Assembly: GCF_000943555.1 (NCBI RefSeq)
Contig: NZ_JTDV01000014.1
Coordinates: 1 to 64,000 of the forward strand
DNA: 64,000 nucleotides
Direction of reading: 5' to 3'
Source of the DNA: Neotamlana nanhaiensis
GTDB taxonomy: Bacteria; Bacteroidota; Bacteroidia; Flavobacteriales; Flavobacteriaceae
Shown here: positions 51,583 to 62,200 of the stretch, piece by piece
Numbering within the stretch: the first letter of the stretch is position 1
Layout of the letters: each line of letters begins with the position of its first letter
Translations under genes and position numbers: made by a program
Notes under the pieces: model-generated
Seen by the model: the letters and a program-made list of their open reading frames with translations, nothing else
Database searches by the model: none
What the model was told of the DNA's origin: nothing

Positions 51583-54432
51583 ATGAATACAAATGCTTTT
51601 GCGCTTCGTCATATTGGTCCGAGAGAAGACGACCAAAAATTAATGTTAGAAACTATTGGTGTTGACTCGTTAGACCAGTTAATTTACGAAACTATTCCAG
51701 ATGATATTCGACTAAACAAAGAACTAGATTTAGACGAACCCATGACCGAGCACGAATACCTTTTGCATATTCATGAGTTATCTAAAAAAAATAAAGCCTA
51801 CAAAACATACATTGGTTTAGGCTACCACCCTACTATTTTACCTGCGGTTATTCAACGTAATATTATGGAAAGTCCAGGTTGGTACACCGCTTACACACCT
51901 TACCAAGCCGAAATTGCTCAAGGTCGTTTAGAAGCGCTTTTAAATTTCCAAACTATGGTTATCGAATTAACTGGAATGGAAATTGCCAATGCCTCATTAC
52001 TTGATGAAAGTACAGCTGCTGCCGAAGCTATGAGCTTACTTTTTGCAGTTAGAGAACGTGATCAGAAAAAAGCAGGAATTAATAAGTTTTTTGTTTCTGA
52101 AGATGTATTACCTCAAACATTATCGCTTTTACAAACAAGAGCATTACCAATTGGTATTGAATTGGTTGTTGGTAAAGAAGAGGCTTTCGATTTTTCTGAA
52201 GATTTCTTCGGAGCCATCCTACAATATCCAGGAAAACACGGGCAAGTAACCGATATTAAATCGTTTATAGAAAAAGCAAATAACAGCCGCATAAAAGTTG
52301 CCGTAGCTGCCGACATTTTAAGCCTAGTAAAGCTTGAATCTCCTGGGCAATTTGGTGCCGATGTAGTTGTTGGTACCACCCAACGCTTTGGCATACCAAT
52401 GGGTTACGGTGGCCCCCACGCAGCCTATTTTGCGACTAAAGAAGCTTATAAACGCGATATCCCTGGGCGCATTATTGGTGTTACAAAAGATGCTAACGGT
52501 AATCGCGCTTTACGCATGGCCTTACAAACTCGCGAACAACATATAAAACGGGATAAAGCCACCTCAAACATTTGTACCGCTCAAGTTTTATTAGCTGTTA
52601 TGGCAAGTATGTATGTGGTTTATCATGGCCCAAAAGGTTTAAATTTTATTGCTAGCAGTGTACATAATAAAGCGGTTGCTCTAGAAAAAGCTTTAAACGA
52701 TTTAGGCTACACACAAGAAAACACCTCGTATTTTGATACACTTCAAATAAAAACAAAGGCAAAAGCTATTAAAAAAATAGCGACCGAAAAGAAAGTCAAT
52801 TTATACTATCCAAATAAAAACACGGTCACCATTTCTATAAATGAAGCGACTTCTATTCGCGATTTAAATTATTTAATTTCGGTTTTTGCTGAAGCTGCCA
52901 ATAAAAAAACGATAAAAATTAAAGATTTAGATGAAGCCAATCATATTGCAGAAAATCTTCAACGTAATACACCTTTTTTAACTTCAGAAGTTTTCAATAG
53001 TTATCATTCTGAAACAGAATTAATGCGTTACATTAAGTTTTTAGAACGTAAAGATTTGGCTTTAAACCAATCGATGATTTCTTTAGGTTCGTGTACCATG
53101 AAGCTTAACGCAGCTTCAGAGATGTTACCGTTAAGCATCTACAAATGGGCAAATATTCACCCTTTTGTACCTGCAAAACAAGCCAAAGGTTACTTAACCG
53201 TTTTAAAAGAACTTGAAGATCAACTTACCGAAATCACTGGTTTTGCTGCAACATCGTTACAACCAAACTCTGGTGCTCAAGGTGAATTTGCTGGTTTAAT
53301 GGTTATAAAGGCTTATCACGAATCGCGTGGCGATCATCATAGAAATATTTGTTTAATTCCGTCGTCTGCACATGGAACAAATCCTGCAAGTGCGGTTATG
53401 GCAGGTATGAAAGTGGTGGTAACAAAATCTACCGACAAAGGAAATATTGATGTTGACGATTTACGCGAAAAAGCCGAATTACATAAAGACAACCTATCGT
53501 GTTTAATGGTTACTTACCCGTCTACTCATGGTGTTTACGAATCGGCTATTAAAGAAATCACTAAAATTATTCACGATAACGGCGGACAAGTGTACATGGA
53601 TGGAGCCAACATGAATGCGCAAGTTGGTTTAACAAACCCTGGCCAAATTGGTGCCGATGTTTGCCATTTAAACTTACACAAAACCTTTGCGATTCCTCAT
53701 GGCGGTGGTGGCCCTGGTGTAGGTCCAATTTGTGTTGCTAAACAATTGGTTCCGTTTTTACCTGGTAACCCAGTCGTAAAAACAGGTGGCGAAAAAGGTA
53801 TTACAGCTATTTCGGCGGCGCCTTTTGGGTCTGCTTTAGTGTGTTTAATATCGTATGGCTATATTAAAATGTTAGGAGCTGAAGGTTTAACAGAATCTAC
53901 TAAAATTGCTATACTAAATGCCAACTATATTAAAAAACGTTTAGAAGGTAGTTTCAATACGCTTTATTCTGGTGAACGCGGTCGTGCTGCCCACGAAATG
54001 ATTGTAGATTGTCGCCCATTTAAAGCGAACGGCATAGAGGTAACCGATATTGCTAAACGCCTTATGGATTACGGTTTTCATGCACCAACAGTATCTTTCC
54101 CTGTGGCGGGCACTTTAATGATTGAGCCTACTGAAAGTGAGAGTAAAGCAGAAATTGATAGGTTTTGTGATGCTATGATTTCAATTAAAAATGAAATTGA
54201 TGCCGTTACAAAAGATGAGCCTAACAACGTACTAAAAAATGCACCACATACGCTCGACATGCTAACAGCAAACCAATGGGACTTCCCTTACAGCAGAGAT
54301 ACTGCGGCTTTCCCGTTAGAGTATGTTAAATATAATAAATTTTGGCCAAGTGTAAGACGCGTAGACGATGCCTTTGGAGACCGAAATTTAATATGTTCGT
54401 GCGCTCCAATCGAAGATTACATAGAGGCTTAA
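51583..54432 (+). CDS. gcvP: Glycine dehydrogenase (decarboxylating), P-protein of the glycine cleavage system
   Basis: PLP enzyme that decarboxylates glycine and passes aminomethyl to the H-protein lipoyl arm. 949 residues in the long single-chain form: N-terminal half (FALRHIGPREDDQKLMLETIG; TMVIELTGMEIANASLLDESTAAAEAM) and C-terminal half with the PLP lysine Lys700 in HLNLHKTFAIPHGGGGPG. LGSCTMKLNAASEM is another hallmark. No other gcv genes are nearby, as is common in Bacteroidota where gcvP stands alone. A large inverted repeat follows 28 bases after the stop. Confidence 0.97.
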   Translation: MNTNAFALRHIGPREDDQKLMLETIGVDSLDQLIYETIPDDIRLNKELDLDEPMTEHEYLLHIHELSKKNKAYKTYIGLGYHPTILPAVIQRNIMESPGWYTAYTPYQAEIAQGRLEALLNFQTMVIELTGMEIANASLLDESTAAAEAMSLLFAVRERDQKKAGINKFFVSEDVLPQTLSLLQTRALPIGIELVVGKEEAFDFSEDFFGAILQYPGKHGQVTDIKSFIEKANNSRIKVAVAADILSLVKLESPGQFGADVVVGTTQRFGIPMGYGGPHAAYFATKEAYKRDIPGRIIGVTKDANGNRALRMALQTREQHIKRDKATSNICTAQVLLAVMASMYVVYHGPKGLNFIASSVHNKAVALEKALNDLGYTQENTSYFDTLQIKTKAKAIKKIATEKKVNLYYPNKNTVTISINEATSIRDLNYLISVFAEAANKKTIKIKDLDEANHIAENLQRNTPFLTSEVFNSYHSETELMRYIKFLERKDLALNQSMISLGSCTMKLNAASEMLPLSIYKWANIHPFVPAKQAKGYLTVLKELEDQLTEITGFAATSLQPNSGAQGEFAGLMVIKAYHESRGDHHRNICLIPSSAHGTNPASAVMAGMKVVVTKSTDKGNIDVDDLREKAELHKDNLSCLMVTYPSTHGVYESAIKEITKIIHDNGGQVYMDGANMNAQVGLTNPGQIGADVCHLNLHKTFAIPHGGGGPGVGPICVAKQLVPFLPGNPVVKTGGEKGITAISAAPFGSALVCLISYGYIKMLGAEGLTESTKIAILNANYIKKRLEGSFNTLYSGERGRAAHEMIVDCRPFKANGIEVTDIAKRLMDYGFHAPTVSFPVAGTLMIEPTESESKAEIDRFCDAMISIKNEIDAVTKDEPNNVLKNAPHTLDMLTANQWDFPYSRDTAAFPLEYVKYNKFWPSVRRVDDAFGDRNLICSCAPIEDYIEA

Positions 54433-54460
54433 AACAGCCTTTGAACATCGTAAAAATTTT

Positions 54461-54533
54461 AAAACTAAAAATGCCTTTTCTTTTAAAACCCTTTACATTG
54501 CAAGGCTACTTAAAAAAAGGCATTTTTAGTTTT
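54461..54533. repeat. Perfect 19-bp inverted repeat flush with the KASIII-like start codon
   Basis: AAAACTAAAAATGCCTTTT (54461-54479) and AAAAGGCATTTTTAGTTTT (54515-54533) pair perfectly across a 35-nt loop. The right arm ends at the base before ATG 54534. It may terminate gcvP transcription or cover the start of the next gene. Confidence 0.75.
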
Positions 54534-55592
54534 ATGAATATTAAAATTACAGGTACAGGAAGCTATATACCAAGCACCGTTGAGAAAAACGAAAATTTTC
54601 ATCAACATGAATTTTTAAACGCTGATGGTTCTACAATAAAACATCCAAACGAGGTTATTGTTAAAAAATTTAAAGCCATCACTGGTATTAGCGAACGTAG
54701 ATATGCTAAAAACCATTTAAACTCTTCCGATTTAGGCTTTTTTGCCGCCGAAAAAGCCATTGAAAATGCAGAAATAGATCCAGAAACCATCGACTATATT
54801 ATTGTTGCTCACAATTTTGGTGATGTAAAACATAACACGATTCAAAGTGATATGTTACCATCACTAGCATCCAGAATAAAGCACAGTCTTCGTATAAAAA
54901 ACCCAAAATGCGTCGCTTACGACATTTTATTTGGTTGCCCTGGTTGGGTTGAAGGCATTATTCAAGCTAAAGCCTTTATAAAATCGGGAATGGCAAAACG
55001 CTGTTTGGTAATTGGTACGGAAACTTTATCGCGTGTTATTGATAAACACGACCGAGATGCTATGATTTTCTCTGATGGTGCTGGTGCCACAATTGTTGAA
55101 TCTACAAACGATAATTCGGGTATTCTGGCCCATGAAACCGCAACATTTTCGTATGATGAAGCCTATTATTTAAACTTTGGACGATCGAACAACCAAACTC
55201 TAGATAATAACACGCGTTACATGAAAATGGACGGACGTAAAATTTACGAATTCGCCCTCACCAACGTACCGCAAGCCATGAAAACCTGTTTAGATAATAG
55301 TGGTGTTGCTATTTCGGACGTTAAGAAAATTTTCATTCATCAGGCTAACGAAAAAATGGACGAAGCCATTTTAGAACGCTTTTATAAGCTATACAATTCC
55401 GAAATTCCAGAACATGTTATGCCCATGAGCATTCATAAACTAGGAAACAGCTCAGTGGCCACCATTCCTACGCTTTTCGATTTGGTTAGAAAAAATCAGT
55501 TAGCAAATCATGAGCTAAACCCAGGCGATGTTATTATATTTGCAAGTGTTGGTGCTGGTATGCACATAAACGCCATTGTTTACAAATATTAA
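54534..55592 (+). CDS. 3-oxoacyl-ACP synthase III (KASIII/FabH)-like protein
   Basis: Thiolase-fold condensing enzyme of 352 residues. The catalytic triad is in order: Cys135 in FGCPGWVEG, His in FIHQANEKMDEA and Asn in LGNSSVATIPTL. IKITGTGSYIPSTVEKNENF is a KASIII start, and VIGTETLSRVID is the conserved core. The protein is somewhat longer than E. coli FabH (about 317), a form common in Flavobacteria beside a standard FabH and possibly acting in a specialised lipid or secondary pathway (inference). The frame extends upstream to 54342 inside gcvP, but ATG 54534 is the first credible start, right after the 19-bp inverted repeat. Confidence 0.88.
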   Translation: MNIKITGTGSYIPSTVEKNENFHQHEFLNADGSTIKHPNEVIVKKFKAITGISERRYAKNHLNSSDLGFFAAEKAIENAEIDPETIDYIIVAHNFGDVKHNTIQSDMLPSLASRIKHSLRIKNPKCVAYDILFGCPGWVEGIIQAKAFIKSGMAKRCLVIGTETLSRVIDKHDRDAMIFSDGAGATIVESTNDNSGILAHETATFSYDEAYYLNFGRSNNQTLDNNTRYMKMDGRKIYEFALTNVPQAMKTCLDNSGVAISDVKKIFIHQANEKMDEAILERFYKLYNSEIPEHVMPMSIHKLGNSSVATIPTLFDLVRKNQLANHELNPGDVIIFASVGAGMHINAIVYKY

Positions 55593-55599
55593 CTACAAG

Positions 55600-57125
55600 C
55601 TATCGTTTTAGAGTAAAATGCCATCTAAATTCATGTTCATTAATTCCATCAAAACTAAAATTAACTAAACACCAATAGTCATTACTAGAGGCATATTTAC
55701 CCCTTTATAAGTTCCGTCCCACGAATTATTTTTAGGTGTTAGCATTTTCAATAGTTTCCCATATCTATCAAAAATAAATATGTTAAAATAGCAATTAACA
55801 GGCGCATCTATAATCCAATAATCGTTTACGCCATCGTTATTTGGAGTGAAATACGATTTTAATTCAAAACATAACAAATCTTCTATTTCTGCTTCACAAT
55901 CTAAAACTATATTTCTCAATGTTATGCTACAAGTAGTTGAAATCTCTTCTATTGAAATACCTTCATAAAAGCCTTCTCTTAATCCTGTAATTTCTATTTC
56001 TCCAGACGCATTAGAAGTTAAAGCAATTGTTTGTTCAACATTATTTAAGGTATAACTTACCGTATAGTCCTCTGATGCCGATAGACCTGAAATCGATATA
56101 ACGCCTTCTGAACCATTACAGCTTGATGGTCTGTTGATGAAATATTAGTATTTAATCCTCCACTTGTATTGGATACTTTACTTTTACTTTTAACTGTACC
56201 ATCTGCATTAAGAAACAGCACATAAAAGCTACCTGCATTAGTAGCTCCATCATCATCGCGATAAGATCCCACTACTAAATCTACAATACCATCTCCATCT
56301 AGATCTCCTATATTAGCTACAGACCCTCCAAAATAATCTTCATATTCAAGAGATGTGTTGAAACCACCTTGGATTTCGTTTATTTTTTGGTAATTAGCCA
56401 CTGTAAAGTCACGATTCATAAAAAGAATCCATAGTGCACCTTCATTACCTCCACCTGCATTATCTCGTCGCGAACCTACTGCCAAATCATCAATTCCATT
56501 TCTATTTAAATCACCAATATTTTCTATATCCGTTCCAAAAACAGCATCATCTACAATATCTCCTGTAAAAACCACCTTGTGAATCACTTATTTTTGAATA
56601 GGAGTCTACAGTTCCATCTGTATTTAAAGAAAGAATCCAAACCGCACCACTCCAATAACCTCCATCTCCATCATAATCAGCACCAACAGCCAGTTCTATC
56701 AATCCGTCGTTATTCATATCTCCAAGATATGATACAGCTCCTCCAAACCTATCATCATTATCTAATATTCCAGAAAATCCTCCATCAGTATCACTAATTT
56801 TTGTAAACGAAATCACGTTATCATCTTCATCTAAAAAAAGAATCCATACTGTACCTTTATTTGTTCCTCCATCATCATCAGAAAATGCACCAACAGCCAA
56901 ATCTGACACTCCATTACCATCTCAATCTCCAATTCCTTCAATTGAAACACCTAAATTATCTTGATTATCTAAATCTCCAAAAAAATTACCCTGAGAACTA
57001 TTTATTTTTTGAAAACTATTAACAGTATAACTTTGGGAGTGACCAATTAAGGATAATAATATCAATATAAATAAACCCCTTCTGTATAAACAGAGGTTTA
57101 TTGTTTTTAAAAGAGATTTAATCAT
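55600..57125 (-). pseudogene. FG-GAP beta-propeller protein with type B T9SS domain, four lesions
   Basis: Surface protein remnant of about 500 codons. Starts at ATG 57125 with a signal peptide (LFILILLSLIGHSQ). FG-GAP repeats follow (GDLNRNGIDDLAVGSRRD, GDLDGDGIVDLVVGSYRDD, GDMNNDGLIELAVGADYDG), then a beta domain and a type B sorting domain (SYFTPNNDGVNDYW, IFDRYGKLL). Lesions: TGA at 56922-56924 in the first FG-GAP (GIGD-stop-DGNG); an extra T in a run near 56583-56587; a frameshift near 56120; and a one-base loss near 55690. Undoing the last restores SSNDYWCLVNFSFDG and a TAG at 55600-55602. A TAAATTTG box (57155-57162) remains upstream. Confidence 0.88.
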
Positions 57126-57181
57126 TATTTATTAGACAATTGTGGATATATTTACAAATTTAAAATCAACAGAAAAATAAA

Positions 57182-58090
57182 ATGTTTCCACAAATAATTT
57201 ATCAATTAATCTACCAAAAGCAAATAAACTATGTTTTAAGAAACGTAAATTATTTTTTACAAAACTTACTTCCTGATAAAATAAAAATCCCGCCTTCTGG
57301 TACTTTAAATCTAAAAACAGATTCTGGTTTAATTAAAATTGCAACAAATCAAACAAGTTATTTAACTCAAATTCTTTTTTGGAAAGGCTACAAACAATTT
57401 GAATATTCAGATATTTTTGAAGGACTTTCAAAAAAAGCAACTTGCTTTCTAGATATTGGTTCTAATATAGGGTATTACTCGTTATTAGCAGCTAAAGCCA
57501 ACCCTACCATAAAAATTTTCGCATTTGAACCAGCATTAGGACCCAAATATTTTTTAAATAAAAATATCATTTTAAATAATTTCAATTCAAGTATAACCCC
57601 TATAAACTTAGCACTTAGTGATAGTTCTGGAACCATCGATTTTTATGAAGTAAAAAGTATAAAGTATAAATATCTAAAATACGATTTAGCTGGTGAGGGA
57701 AATGCAGGCACAAAAACAACTTCAAGAAATTTTATAAAAAACACTGTTAAAGCAACCACACTAACTAATTTTACTAAAAACTACAATTTAGATAAAATTG
57801 ATTTAATAAAAATGGATACAGAAGGTACCGAGATTAGTATTTTAAAAGCTAGCAAGGAAACAATCGTTAAACACCAACCTATTGTTATCTGTGAAACTTT
57901 ATATAATACAATTGAGGCAGAATTAGATGCCTTCTTTACCGCAATCGATTACGACTTCTATAATCATACAGTAAAGGGATTAAAAAAAGTCAATACTATA
58001 AAAAGAACGTACGATGATGGCGTTAGAAATTGCTTCTTTGTTCCAAAATCTAAAACGGGATTAATTGAAGCTTACAAAACTAAAGATTAA
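57182..58090 (+). CDS. FkbM-family methyltransferase
   Basis: 302 residues. SAM-binding motif I is FLDIGSNIGYYSLLAAK (about 95-111); KIFAFEPALGPKYFLNKNIILNN is motif II; DLIKMDTEGTEISILKAS is the FkbM signature with the acidic D-T-E-G. The target is probably a sugar hydroxyl, since the next gene is a family 2 glycosyltransferase starting at the base after this stop. No signal peptide. The two-gene unit suggests synthesis of a methylated surface glycan (inference). Confidence 0.9.
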   Translation: MFPQIIYQLIYQKQINYVLRNVNYFLQNLLPDKIKIPPSGTLNLKTDSGLIKIATNQTSYLTQILFWKGYKQFEYSDIFEGLSKKATCFLDIGSNIGYYSLLAAKANPTIKIFAFEPALGPKYFLNKNIILNNFNSSITPINLALSDSSGTIDFYEVKSIKYKYLKYDLAGEGNAGTKTTSRNFIKNTVKATTLTNFTKNYNLDKIDLIKMDTEGTEISILKASKETIVKHQPIVICETLYNTIEAELDAFFTAIDYDFYNHTVKGLKKVNTIKRTYDDGVRNCFFVPKSKTGLIEAYKTKD

Positions 58091-58939
58091 ATGAACTTTT
58101 CAATAATCATTCCTGCGCACAACGAACAAGATGTTATTGGATTAACGTTAGATTCTTTGGTAAATCAAACCTACAAACCAAAACAACTAGTAGTAGTAAA
58201 CGATAATTCTTCCGACGATACAGAAACTATTGTTAAAGCATATTGTGAAAAACATGAGTGGATTAGCTTAATCAACCATAAATCATCACAAATCCATAGC
58301 CCAGGAACAAAAGTTATTAATGCCTTTTATAAAGGTTTTAATAGCCTAAATTCCGATTTTGATATTATTTGCAAATTCGACGCCGATATTATTCTACCAA
58401 ACAATTATTTAGAAAGAATAAATGCGATTTTTAAAAACAACCCAAATGTTGGAATTGCAGGTGGTTTAGCTTTTATAAAAAAAGACAATGCTTGGGTTTA
58501 CGAAAATATTGCAAACAAAACCCATGTACGGGGACCGTTTAAAGCATACAGAAAAGCTTGCTTTAATGCTATTGGCGGTTTAAAACCATCCATTGGTTGG
58601 GATACCGTAGACACTTTATTAGCGAAATACCATGGTTGGGATGTAAAAACCGACCAATCGCTTCGCATTAAACACCTTAAACCCACTGGGGCAAACTATA
58701 ATAAAACATCAAAATACCTGCAAGGTGAAGCCATGTATAAAATGCGCTACGGATTTACAATTACTGCAATTGCGGCTTTAAAAATAGCTTATAAAAAGCG
58801 AAGCATAACAGTACTGCTAAATTATGTACTTGGCTATTTTAAAGCTTTAAATGAAAAACCTGCGTTTTTGGTAAACAAAGAAGAAGGTAAATTTATTAGG
58901 AATTTACGCTGGAAGGGAATACTTAAAAAGCTTGGCTAG
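58091..58939 (+). CDS. Family 2 glycosyltransferase
   Basis: 282 residues, GT-A fold. FSIIIPAHNEQDVIGLTLDSLVNQTYKPKQLVVVNDNSSDDT is the nucleotide-sugar-binding half; CKFDADIILP provides the DxD metal motif (D-A-D); SIGWDTVDTLLAKYHGW supplies the acceptor-side acidic residue. Only weak hydrophobicity at the C-terminus, so it may be membrane-associated rather than integral. It starts directly after the FkbM stop. Confidence 0.92.
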   Translation: MNFSIIIPAHNEQDVIGLTLDSLVNQTYKPKQLVVVNDNSSDDTETIVKAYCEKHEWISLINHKSSQIHSPGTKVINAFYKGFNSLNSDFDIICKFDADIILPNNYLERINAIFKNNPNVGIAGGLAFIKKDNAWVYENIANKTHVRGPFKAYRKACFNAIGGLKPSIGWDTVDTLLAKYHGWDVKTDQSLRIKHLKPTGANYNKTSKYLQGEAMYKMRYGFTITAIAALKIAYKKRSITVLLNYVLGYFKALNEKPAFLVNKEEGKFIRNLRWKGILKKLG

Positions 58940-58961
58940 TTTTAATATCTTCAAAACAAAG

Positions 58962-58989
58962 TTGATAAAGTATTATTTATTTTTATCAA
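58962..58989. terminator. Weak AT hairpin after the FkbM/GT2 pair
   Basis: TTGATAAA (58962-58969) and TTTATCAA (58982-58989) with a 12-nt loop, 22 bases after the GT2 stop. The rest of the 298-bp gap to the lyase gene is AT-rich, and I see no gene in it. Confidence 0.3.
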
Positions 58990-59237
58990 ACACCTACAAA
59001 ATAGCATTCGTACCAATATTTGTTTAACAAGGAGAATTTTATTTAAAATCTAGACAACCATGTTTTTGTTAAGTTATAAATAAAACTCATATATTAAAAA
59101 GACCAATTCCTTGTATTTTCTAAATATTTGAAGTCGAGCAGGTAAGTACAGGGTAATCCTTTCTATTTATTTTGTATTTTTAACAAAATCTTATAAGTGT
59201 AAACAACACACTTAACAATCAACTAAACCAACATAAG

Positions 59238-62200
59238 ATGAAATTATTTAAATACCACAAAACATTCCTACTTGGAATGTTTACACTTTTCAGCTTCTCA
59301 CTTTTTGGACAACGTTACATGGAAAACCTCGATCGAGGTTTAATCGCCATGCGAACCGGTACAAATTCTGTGCTAATAAGCTGGCGTATTCCTGCAAATG
59401 AGTACACCCAAAATGCCACTTACAATCTATACCGTGGCACAACGCTAATTGCTTCAAATCTTAATGTTTCAAATTATGTTGATGCAATAAGTACCGATGA
59501 TTCCTATAGTGTTGCTGCTGTTATTGGCGGAACAGAACAAGAACTTTCTCCTGCTTCTAGCATTAAAGGATGGGAATATTTTTCTATTCCAGCAAGACCA
59601 CTTAACGGGGGTTTCGATACCCATCACCTTAATGATGCCTCTGTTGGAGACCTCGATGGTGATGGTGAATATGAAATTGTTGTAAAAAGGCTCTCAAATG
59701 ATCAGTCTCCTACACGCCCCTATTATCACTATCTTGAGGCTTATGAACTTGATGGTACTTTTATGTGGGCCATTAATTTGGGACCTAATTTGATAAACGC
59801 GGTGGAAGTGAACTTTTTAGTTTACGATTTAGATAATGATGGAAAAGCCGAGGTTGCCACCAGAACTTCAGATGGCATGATTGACGGTTTAGGCAATAAC
59901 ATTGGGGACAGAGATCAAGATGGAGAAATAGATTATAGTGGAACAGCAGCACTAAATAGCTCTTACTACAGAACCGAAGGTCCCGACTATATATCAATAT
60001 TTGATGGTGAAACGGGTGCAGAAGTTGCATGGGATTGGTATATAGACCTTGATCCCATAGTGCAATGGGGATTACCAGGACAAAACATGTCTCAACTTGG
60101 TCACCGTGCTACTAAATGTATGTGGTCTGTTGCCTATACCGATGGGGTGAATCCAAGCTTTGTAATCAGCAGGGGAATTTATCATCGCATAAAACTTGAA
60201 GCATGGCATTTTAGAAATGGAGAATTGACAAAGGAATGGGCTTGGGATAGCGACCCTAACGGTACAGCCACTATTTATACCGGATCAGGAAACCACAATC
60301 TTGCTGTCGGTGATGTTGATGGCGACGGTCGGGACGAGATAACCTATGGAGCCATGGCGGTTGATGAATATGGCAATAGTATTTACTCTACTGGTTTTGG
60401 CCATGGCGACGCTGCGCATTTAGCAGACATTAATCCTGATATACCTGGTTTGGAATATTATAGTTGTATGGAGGGCGCTAATGGCACAACAGTACCAGGT
60501 TTAGCTTTAAGAAATGCTGCCGATGGCACAATACAATGGGCAAACTGGTCAAGTGGTGATATTGGAAGATGTATGGCTGCCGATATAGACCCAAACTACA
60601 AAGGCATGGAAATATGGGGTTGGGATGGTTCTGGGCTTCGTAGCTGTACTGGAGCATTAATTTCATCAACATATCCTACAACAGCCGGAAATGGATATAC
60701 CATGAACTTTGGCATTTGGTGGGATGGTGACGTTCAGCGTGAATTACTAGACAGAACGGTAATAACTAAATGGAATGGAAGCGGAACCGATAGGGTAGCC
60801 ACATTGTATAATATAGCATCAATTTCCGACAATAATGGAACTAAATCCAATCCTTGCCTTATGGCTGATATTTTAGGAGATTGGAGAGAAGAAGCGATAT
60901 TCAGACGTTCAGACAACACTGGTTTGGTTGTTTTTGTTACTCCTTATAGCACAGATCAAAGAATGTATACCTTAATGCATGATCCTAACTACAGAACAGC
61001 CATTGCATGGCAAAACAATTCGTATAACCAGCCTCCAAATCTTAGTTTTTATTTTGGTGGCGAAATGGATACACCACCCTCACCTAATATTATTTTAGCT
61101 GATGGCTGTACGCCTACCGCTGTTGTACCATATATAGGAATCGATGCCGGAGAACTAGCGCAAGTAAACGAGGTGACCATTGATGCAGGATCATCGGTAA
61201 CATTATCACCTCAACCCGAAACTGGAGGCACATGGAATTGGAGTGGTTGCAGTACTTCTGGATCGTCTCGAGAACAAACTTTTTCTCCTACCGAATCTTG
61301 TGTTGCTAACGTTATTTATACAAATGATGAGGGCTGTGTTTCTGCATTAAGTTTTACTATAACCGTTAGAAAAAATATTTTACATTATAAATTTGACGAA
61401 ACCAGTGGCGTAAGTGCGTTTGATAGTTCTGGAAATGGAAATGAAGGAACAATTGTTGGTGAAGCTACTTTCTCATCAGGCTATTTAGATAATGGCATTG
61501 TACTCGATGGTGTTGACGATTATGTATTGGCTCCTGAAGGTGTTGCAAATAACCTAAACAACTTATCTATAACAGCATGGGTGTATTGGAATGGTGGTAA
61601 CGCTTGGCAAAGAATTTTTGATTTTGGTAACAACACCAACCAATATATGTTCTTAAGCCCGAGTAATGGTAGCGTTATGAGATTTGCAATAACAAGTGGA
61701 AGTAATGCTGGCGAACAGCAGCTGAGTACAAATCCATTACCTACAGGCTCATGGCATCATGTAGCGGTAACCCTTGGAGCTAATGGGGGTTCGCTTTATG
61801 TTGACGGACAATTGGCTACCTCAAATACCAATATTAATTTAAGACCGACGGATTTCATGCCCGTAAATAATTATATTGGAAAAAGCCAATGGCCAGATCC
61901 TTTGTTTAATGGGAATATTGATGATTTCAGAATATACAACTACGAAATGACTCCTGAGCAAATAACCAGTTTATATAATGGCACACTTTCGGTTCGAGAT
62001 ATTGGTTTTGAAAATGATATTTCTCTTTGGCCAATACCTACCAAAGGCACATTAAATATAAGTTCTTCTTCTAATGACTTATCTGAAGTTTCAATTTATG
62101 ATTTAAATGGCAGATTGATAATGCAAGAAAAACTGAAAAACAGCAACAAACTGGAAATAAACGTATCAAACATTAATTCTGGAATTTATTTTGTAAAGCT

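Noticed and set aside
54342-54533. Longer KASIII start overlapping gcvP
   Set aside because: The extra 64 residues are basic, non-family sequence that reads the gcvP end in another frame.
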